Of a DNA stretch of 21,683 nucleotides, positions 16,235-21,683 are shown piece after piece. This stretch comes from a virus. Both the position numbers and the translations under genes were made by a program. The DNA is taken from positions 1-21,683 of the IMG/VR virus record IMGVR_UViG_3300037963_002654; one strand, given 5' to 3'. The stretch's first letter is position 1, and every line of letters begins with the position of its first letter. Below the pieces are notes generated by a model. That model saw nothing but the letters and a program-made list of their open reading frames with translations, was not told the DNA's origin and searched no databases.

Positions 16235-18070
16235 TTATTCTTCATAAAGATTACTTAGCGTTTGATAGCCATCTATAATTGCAAGTAAATCTCTTTGTAA
16301 TTTGTTTGCCTCTTTTTTAGACATTTTGTTATTATTTTTAAACACATTAATATATCCAGAAACATCTCCTTCTTTTAATTCGTTTAAAGCCTCTTTCATT
16401 ATTGGGTCTTGAGACGTTGTCAAAGCTTGAATAAATTCTTGTGGAGCAACTTCATCTTGAGTCATGCTTAATGAATGAGCCATTACTGTAGAATAAACTA
16501 ATGGGTCAAAGGTTGTTATGCCCACAGATTTTAACGAGGTTTGTAAACCATTATGTAACGTAGTTATAGCTTGTTTTGGTCTATCCCCTGTAAAAGAAAA
16601 CTTTTCTCCAGGATTATACACGTATTGCCCTGGCGAAGTTTCTGCTACAGCTTTAGACCTATACTCCATTTCACCAACTGCTTTGTCTAGTTTTTGTGCC
16701 ATGTATGGATTATTAATATCAATTTCCAAATATACAAAATCATCTTTACCTCCTAAACTAACACCTCTATCTTTATCTCTCATTGTTATAATAACAGTAC
16801 CGTCTTTAGATTTGTTTTTATATAATTCAGAACCATCACCTTCAGCAGACACGTCATCATATGTTAATAACTTTTTCTTTCCAGTATCGTGGTCGGTTGT
16901 TACTTTAAACCCATACTGTATTCCCATTACATCTAGGTCGTCTCCATAAGACCAATTAAATTGTTCACCTTGTGACAAAGCATTACCATCTGTATCATAA
17001 GCTTTTACAGTTCCTCTTTGTATAAGTGCATTAATATTGTCTCTATTTATTTTACCATTGTAATCCTTTTTTTGCATATCAAACAAACTAGAGATAACTT
17101 CTGATTCTTGCCCCACAAACATATTACCAGCATATACTTGTTGTTCACCCTGTTGAGCAAATGTGGTTAATCCTGTTCTTTGGTTTAAATTATATAAAGC
17201 ATTTTTATTTAAATCATCTTCCCAAAAACTATTCCAATCGCCTGTAAAACCTCTATTAATATTATCTCCAACTATAAGTAGCTGGTCAGATGCTTTTTTA
17301 GAATTATTCATATGGCCACTAACTTGCTGCTGAAAGTCAACAGGAGTGGCAGAAGGTTGTTGAGTTTGATTTACATAATTTATTAACTGGTCTGTGTTAA
17401 TTTCACTATAAGTTAGATTTTGATTTGTGTCTATATTATAGTTATATAAAGCTGTGTCTAAATTTTTCTGAGCATTCTTTCCGCTAAATAAAGCGTGAGC
17501 ATAACTAGGTTGCCCTTGAAGTTCTTCTGGGCTAGGTTGTTCATATTGTTGTAAATTACCATGAAACACAAATGCATTATGCTCCCCAGTTTTCCACTTT
17601 TCAAAACCCTCTCTATCTATGTTAGAAACTAGGTGTGGTTTATTTTTTGTTAAATCTAAATACTTAGCTATATTAGCGTGATTACTTCTTATTGTTTGAG
17701 CTTCTTCACTCATTAAAACAGCATCTCTATATTGCCTTAAATGATTCATTCCCCCGCCTTTCATAAAAGCAGTTATATCGTCTCCATAAAACTTAAGTTG
17801 TTCTTTAATAGTATCTTCAGCGTTTGCTGCCACTACTCTCATTTTTTCCAAATCCTCTGGTCTATAATGTCTGGATAACTCTTCAGCTTCATTTATTGAT
17901 AATTGCAAAACCTGGTCTGCTGCTTCTGCATTTGCCTGTTCAATTTGACTAGCCTTATTGTTAGCCTCTAGAATTTTAAGTTCAGTATTAATTGCGTTTT
18001 TAGCCCTATTACGACCTTCTTGTGCCGCTGAAGACCATCCGCCTATAATGTTATTCCAATTTACTGCCAT
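16235..18070 (-). CDS. Probable internal virion (ejection) protein of unknown family
   Basis: The 611-aa protein has no recognised family. Residues 1-130 are predicted helical and rich in Ala, Glu, Asn and Gln (for example KNAINTELKILEANNKASQ). The middle is Gln/Asn-rich (about 170-340), and a more beta-like region with many Asp, Gly and Tyr follows (about 350-480). The C-terminus is again helical, ending near NLYEE. No signal peptide, membrane segment or catalytic motif is seen. It is set between a lysozyme-domain protein (12-base gap) and the giant protein (5-base gap). In podoviruses and crAss-like phages, large proteins in this position are internal core or cargo proteins ejected with the DNA, so a similar role is inferred here. 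Confidence 0.6.
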   Translation of the reverse strand: MAVNWNNIIGGWSSAAQEGRNRAKNAINTELKILEANNKASQIEQANAEAADQVLQLSINEAEELSRHYRPEDLEKMRVVAANAEDTIKEQLKFYGDDITAFMKGGGMNHLRQYRDAVLMSEEAQTIRSNHANIAKYLDLTKNKPHLVSNIDREGFEKWKTGEHNAFVFHGNLQQYEQPSPEELQGQPSYAHALFSGKNAQKNLDTALYNYNIDTNQNLTYSEINTDQLINYVNQTQQPSATPVDFQQQVSGHMNNSKKASDQLLIVGDNINRGFTGDWNSFWEDDLNKNALYNLNQRTGLTTFAQQGEQQVYAGNMFVGQESEVISSLFDMQKKDYNGKINRDNINALIQRGTVKAYDTDGNALSQGEQFNWSYGDDLDVMGIQYGFKVTTDHDTGKKKLLTYDDVSAEGDGSELYKNKSKDGTVIITMRDKDRGVSLGGKDDFVYLEIDINNPYMAQKLDKAVGEMEYRSKAVAETSPGQYVYNPGEKFSFTGDRPKQAITTLHNGLQTSLKSVGITTFDPLVYSTVMAHSLSMTQDEVAPQEFIQALTTSQDPIMKEALNELKEGDVSGYINVFKNNNKMSKKEANKLQRDLLAIIDGYQTLSNLYEE

Positions 18071-18082
18071 AGTTGTTTAATT

Positions 18083-21000
18083 TTATCCTCCTGCATTGTT
18101 AGTATTTTGCTGTGCATTTGTTATGTTTTGTTGTAATTGTTTGTTAGTAGCTTGAGCTTCTTCTAACATTCTAGTTAAGCCAGAAGAAATATTTTGCTGT
18201 TCTAACATTCTTTGAAAAGCTGCCATTTGTCCCGCGTTATTAGCTTTTTCAGTTGCATAAGTAATTTCACCTAAAGCGTGTTTAATATACTCATTTCCTA
18301 AAGAACCATGTAAGGCAGATTTTCTCTCCGCTTCAGAATAAGCCATTTTTCTATCTATTTCTCCAACCATTCTTCCATGTTCATTTTGATATTGTACAGC
18401 TGTTCCTAAGGCTTTTAAATTGTCTTGTTGCATTTTAGCGTCCATAGCATTAAGCTTTAATAGACCTTTAATTCTATTTGCATTTAACACTCCCGCATTA
18501 GCTAAAAACATAGCTCTATTTCCACCTGAAGCTCTTGCTACATTTTTAACGCCTAAATTATAAGCTGTAGATAAATCACTTTGGGCAGCAGCTTTTTGTT
18601 CTGCGCTCATACCTGATTGAGCAGCCTCTCTCATTTTAGCCATATACCCTTTCCAAGCAGCGTCTAATTGACGACCTTCTTCTACTGGTATATCTTTCAT
18701 TGCCTCCTTAACATGTTTTCTCCCCTGTGACAAAGCTAATAAACCCATTGCTGTATTTGCTAATCCTCTAACTCCTCCTAAAGCTCCAAGAACCTTACCT
18801 GTTGTAGTATCAGCAAATCCTTTTTTTAATGGAACATCTCCACTTCCATCTCCACCTCCATCTACTACTGATGTTTTTGGCGCACCCAATTCTTCTTCTC
18901 TAGCGTCAATCGCTGCTATTCTATCATCTATAAGTTGCTTTTGCCAAGGAAGCATATAGGTCATATCTTGTGAAGATATTTGATTTCTATATGCATCAAA
19001 CTGCGCAGTATCATCACTTTGTAAAACCTTTCTGTAAGATGCATCAGCATCTGCTCTTGATTTATTTTCTCTTGTTACATCTGCAAGCATTGTTTTTTGC
19101 TCTTGAAGAGCATTAGCATATTCATCTCCCTCTAAACCCGACTCTCCTGATTCAAGTCTTTTTATTTCATTTTGAGCAGCAGTCATTTCTGAAACAAGCT
19201 GTTCATTTGTTAATGCAGATAAATCTGTAATTGGTTTAACCTCATTGCCCTGTTCATCTGTAATAACTCCAGATTTAGCATCAATAACTTTATTTGAGCC
19301 AGTAATACTTTCAATAATATCAGATATACTTTGGTCTGGACTTGTTCTAAATTGATTTGCAACTACTGATAATTCTTGTTGAATTAAATTATCAAATTCT
19401 ACAGGGTCTTTGGCAAGAAACTCTTCTGTAAAATTACCATTTTTGTCAACAAATTTTTTTAAAATAGGATTTTCAGATATAAGTTTTTTATATTTCTCTC
19501 TTTGTTCGGTTTCTTTATCCCCCATGAAAAACATCCTACCTGTAGACATGTTAAAGTTTGAGTCTTGTAACATGTTTTTAAAACTAGTATCAAATAGTTT
19601 TTTGAATTCACTTTTATCACCAAGGTCTTCTCCCGTAACAAGATTAGCATAATCGTTAGCTGAATCTCCACTTACAGTATTTATAAAGTGAGCAACAACA
19701 CCTCTACCAAGCCACATGTCCTCAACATTATTTGACATATTGTTTAGACTAAATGTTTCGCCATCATCAGTTGTGTAGCTAAGATAATTCCCTTCTTTTA
19801 AAAATTTAAAATAATTTTCTCTTGCTTTGTCGTCGTCTTTAAAAAACCCCTTTACTCTACTTTCATCTTTACCGTATTTTTCATAATATAATTTACTCCC
19901 CTTTAATATATTAGCCTCTAAACTTTCTCTTTCTTTTTTAGAAATTTTAGTATCAAACCACACTTCTTCACCTTTAGCAACCACCTTGCCAGCTATGTCA
20001 TATTTTGTGTTTTGATTAGAATCTTTTGCATATTTAGGGAAAAGATTTTTGTAATCTTCTATTATTTGATATGCATTTATTATAGAACTTTTATCATCTA
20101 TTATACCACCCTCTTCTAAATACTTTGTGTTATATTTTTCTGAAACAGAACTAGGATTGTTTAAGCTTATCATATCATCAGAAACATAATCAGAGTCTTC
20201 ATCTCCCACTGACAACATAGAGTTTCTGGCTATAAATCTTTTTTTTGTTGGCTTGTCTTCTGTAACTTCCTCTTCATCTCCCCCCGCTTGTCTAATTAAA
20301 TTAGCTCCAGTGTTGTTTTCAATTTTACTTAAAAGTATAGGTTCTAATTTTACAGGGTCTTCTTTAACTTTTACTTGGTCACCAGAAGCAGTAACCAAAT
20401 AACCAGGATAAGGCTTTCCTGTTGCAGGGTCTATCATGCTTTCAGGAACCTCATTTAAATCTATATTACCGCTTTCATTGCTTGTTGCTGTTCCCGTTTG
20501 GTTATTATCAACTTCAGTTTCTGGAAAGTTTAACCTTCTCATTTCATCAAAATCTACAGAAGCATCTCCCGTCTTTTTTAACCTTCTCATTTCATAAGTG
20601 TCTGTTCCAAGCTCTTTTTTTTGAGGAGTTTGAAGATTTTCTAAATTTAAAGTGTCTTTATATAGATTTAAACTATCAGAATTATTATGTAGCTCATATT
20701 TTTGATTTAATCTATTCTTTAATACAGAACTTGAGTCAGGATTTTCACCTGGATTAATATAGGTGCTTCTAAGATTTTCAGCAGTAGTATTGTTAAGCAC
20801 TTCTGACGTTAACTTATCTCCTTCTTTATATTTTTTATAATACAATAAAGAAAACTCTACACCAAAATCATAATCATTTTTAACTTTATTTAATAGCTCT
20901 TGAGGGTCCATTCCATTAAAGTCCTCTTTGGCCATTTTTGTAATTATTTGGTCAAAGTTTTGCAACCCTCCGTAATTAGCAGAAGTTACCTGTAAAGCTC

Positions 21001-21340
21001 CATATCCCCCCGCAGAAGTGGCTTTTTCATCACCTTGATACAAAACTCCATTGCTTTCTTGAACACTTAGTTTATCCCAAATAGCTTTTGCTTCTGGACC
21101 ATATGGGTTATCTATATTGTGTTTTATTTGAAACCATTTAGCAAGGTTTTTGTTCATACTTCTTAAATTACCCTTTCTGTTTTCAAGGGTTTTAAGAGTG
21201 TATTTATTTTCTGTAGTATGTTTAAAGTCGGTTTCAATGTCAAAATTAGCCATTAAAGCCGCAACACCATTTTCATTAATGTCAGGATAATGTTTTTGAA
21301 TTAACTTAACTATTTGTTGTTTTCTATCTTTACTAGCCAT
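18083..21340 (-). CDS. Virion protein with N-terminal lysozyme-like domain
   Basis: The 1085-aa protein starts with a domain resembling phage tail lysozymes and related lytic hydrolases. A helix GVAALMANFDIETDF (residues 25-39) holds a candidate catalytic Glu36, and GGYGALQVTS at 111-120 matches the usual GYG-x-xQ-x-T substrate-cleft segment. Such a domain would open peptidoglycan during DNA entry. The middle is long, acidic and poorly conserved in appearance, with two EMRRL motifs at 250-254 and 266-270. A helical part lies at about 715-780 and a Gly-rich linker near 825-838. The C-terminal 240 residues are helical, Ala/Gln-rich and end in an Asn/Gln-rich tail, as in internal virion proteins. 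Its ATG overlaps the preceding stop by eight bases. This resembles the T7 gp16 principle (lysozyme on an ejected core protein), but the homology is not established. Confidence 0.7.
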   Translation of the reverse strand: MASKDRKQQIVKLIQKHYPDINENGVAALMANFDIETDFKHTTENKYTLKTLENRKGNLRSMNKNLAKWFQIKHNIDNPYGPEAKAIWDKLSVQESNGVLYQGDEKATSAGGYGALQVTSANYGGLQNFDQIITKMAKEDFNGMDPQELLNKVKNDYDFGVEFSLLYYKKYKEGDKLTSEVLNNTTAENLRSTYINPGENPDSSSVLKNRLNQKYELHNNSDSLNLYKDTLNLENLQTPQKKELGTDTYEMRRLKKTGDASVDFDEMRRLNFPETEVDNNQTGTATSNESGNIDLNEVPESMIDPATGKPYPGYLVTASGDQVKVKEDPVKLEPILLSKIENNTGANLIRQAGGDEEEVTEDKPTKKRFIARNSMLSVGDEDSDYVSDDMISLNNPSSVSEKYNTKYLEEGGIIDDKSSIINAYQIIEDYKNLFPKYAKDSNQNTKYDIAGKVVAKGEEVWFDTKISKKERESLEANILKGSKLYYEKYGKDESRVKGFFKDDDKARENYFKFLKEGNYLSYTTDDGETFSLNNMSNNVEDMWLGRGVVAHFINTVSGDSANDYANLVTGEDLGDKSEFKKLFDTSFKNMLQDSNFNMSTGRMFFMGDKETEQREKYKKLISENPILKKFVDKNGNFTEEFLAKDPVEFDNLIQQELSVVANQFRTSPDQSISDIIESITGSNKVIDAKSGVITDEQGNEVKPITDLSALTNEQLVSEMTAAQNEIKRLESGESGLEGDEYANALQEQKTMLADVTRENKSRADADASYRKVLQSDDTAQFDAYRNQISSQDMTYMLPWQKQLIDDRIAAIDAREEELGAPKTSVVDGGGDGSGDVPLKKGFADTTTGKVLGALGGVRGLANTAMGLLALSQGRKHVKEAMKDIPVEEGRQLDAAWKGYMAKMREAAQSGMSAEQKAAAQSDLSTAYNLGVKNVARASGGNRAMFLANAGVLNANRIKGLLKLNAMDAKMQQDNLKALGTAVQYQNEHGRMVGEIDRKMAYSEAERKSALHGSLGNEYIKHALGEITYATEKANNAGQMAAFQRMLEQQNISSGLTRMLEEAQATNKQLQQNITNAQQNTNNAGG
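20529..20595 (-). repeat. In-frame 19-base direct repeat encoding two EMRRL motifs
   Basis: The plus strand shows TTTAACCTTCTCATTTCAT at 20529-20547 and again at 20577-20595, offset by 48 bases (16 codons). Both copies are in the reading frame of the lysozyme-domain protein and give EMRRL at residues 250-254 and 266-270. Identity at the DNA level, including third positions, suggests recent duplication of a short segment rather than independent convergence. Confidence 0.75.
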
Positions 21341-21683
21341 AATATTCTTTTAATCTTGCTCCATGTTCAGCTGTTCCAGCATCAACCCATGAATCCATTT
21401 CATTAAACACTAATTTACCAGCTTTACTATAATCTTTATTTTGCTTATACTTGTCAAGCATAGTCATAGCCTTTTGGTCAAACACCCCTTCTCCTCCAGT
21501 AAGTTCCATACCTGTATCTTGTCCATTTTTATCTACAACTGTTAAAGGATTGTTGTCGTGAGAAAATTCTCCTTGTGTCATACCTCCTGTTTTATACTCT
21601 TCAACCATACCCCCTTTAATAAAGTTTTTATAATTATCAGTTAAATAGTCTTCTACATCATAACTAATTTTTCCACCTTTATT
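21333..21683 (-). CDS. Unrecognised phage protein, 5' end missing
   Basis: The frame is open from the right edge to the stop at 21333, giving 116 visible residues. A Met at 21608 exists, but 25 further in-frame codons upstream of it are also open and protein-like (ISYDVEDYLTDNYKNF). The real start is therefore probably outside the window. The visible part has a GGM...HDNNPLTVVDKNGQDTGMELTGGEGVFD segment, Gly-rich with conserved-looking turns, then a helical KAMTMLDKYKQNKDYSKAGK stretch. TGGEG-V-F-type segments occur in several phage structural proteins that precede internal virion proteins, but I cannot name the family. Its stop overlaps the start of the lysozyme-domain gene by eight bases, suggesting coupled translation. 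Confidence 0.65.
   Translation of the reverse strand, partial: NKGGKISYDVEDYLTDNYKNFIKGGMVEEYKTGGMTQGEFSHDNNPLTVVDKNGQDTGMELTGGEGVFDQKAMTMLDKYKQNKDYSKAGKLVFNEMDSWVDAGTAEHGARLKEYYG

Noticed and set aside
16715-16740. Third copy of the TATATTTG promoter-like element
   Set aside because: A similar string occurs within the 611-aa coding region, but it lacks the flanking match and is not near a start codon.
19459-19671. Minus-strand 70-codon frame inside the lysozyme-domain gene
   Set aside because: It is in another frame of a well-supported long gene, with no independent start signal or motif.

Overview
This window looks like part of the late (virion) gene block of a tailed bacteriophage that infects a member of the Bacteroidota, most likely a flavobacterium. 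The evidence is strongly AT-rich DNA, genes packed head to tail on one strand with gaps of 0-47 bases, start codons preceded by A/T-rich sequence rather than clear Shine-Dalgarno motifs, two TAnnTTTG-type promoter-like boxes, and phage-type proteins. I see no terminase, portal, major capsid, integrase or replication genes, so the window is only one section of the genome. Whether it is a free phage or a prophage cannot be decided here.

All ten genes are on the minus strand, so they read from right to left. Region 1 (about 21683-16235) begins with the C-terminal part of an unrecognised protein that runs off the right edge. It continues with a 1085-residue protein carrying a lysozyme-like N-terminus and a 611-residue protein of unknown function. 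Region 2 (16229-4458) is one 11.8-kb gene for a 3923-residue protein. That protein has an Ala-rich hydrophobic N-terminal part, a long charged coiled-coil region, an HExxH metallopeptidase-like motif, an RNA-polymerase-like DxDGD loop, and a C-terminal part with hydrophobic segments. Together these three proteins look like the contents of a podovirus-type ejection apparatus: internal virion proteins, one with a cell-wall hydrolase, plus a giant protein that may enter the host. This is inference from layout and motifs.

Region 3 (4410-849) holds six small genes. Two are tandem related proteins (161 and 141 aa), one is a very basic Lys/Pro-rich protein (81 aa), two are beta-rich proteins sharing a C-terminal GRW...AILYL motif (203 and 245 aa), and one is a LamG/concanavalin-like protein (335 aa). 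They look like surface, decoration or fibre components. Region 4 (828-1) is a gene with a Sec signal peptide whose 3' end lies beyond the left edge; its product is probably an exported or outer-membrane protein.

The two largest intergenic gaps near the left side (4411-4457 and 829-848) share a 17-base element with one mismatch that contains TATATTTG, suggesting separate transcription starts for regions 3 and 4. The points most worth following up are the giant protein with its combined polymerase-like and peptidase-like motifs, the basic SPKK-containing small protein, the shared upstream element, and the exported protein inside a virion gene block. No tRNA, rRNA, CRISPR array, insertion sequence or convincing terminator was seen. 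No gene-free stretch exceeds 47 bases.
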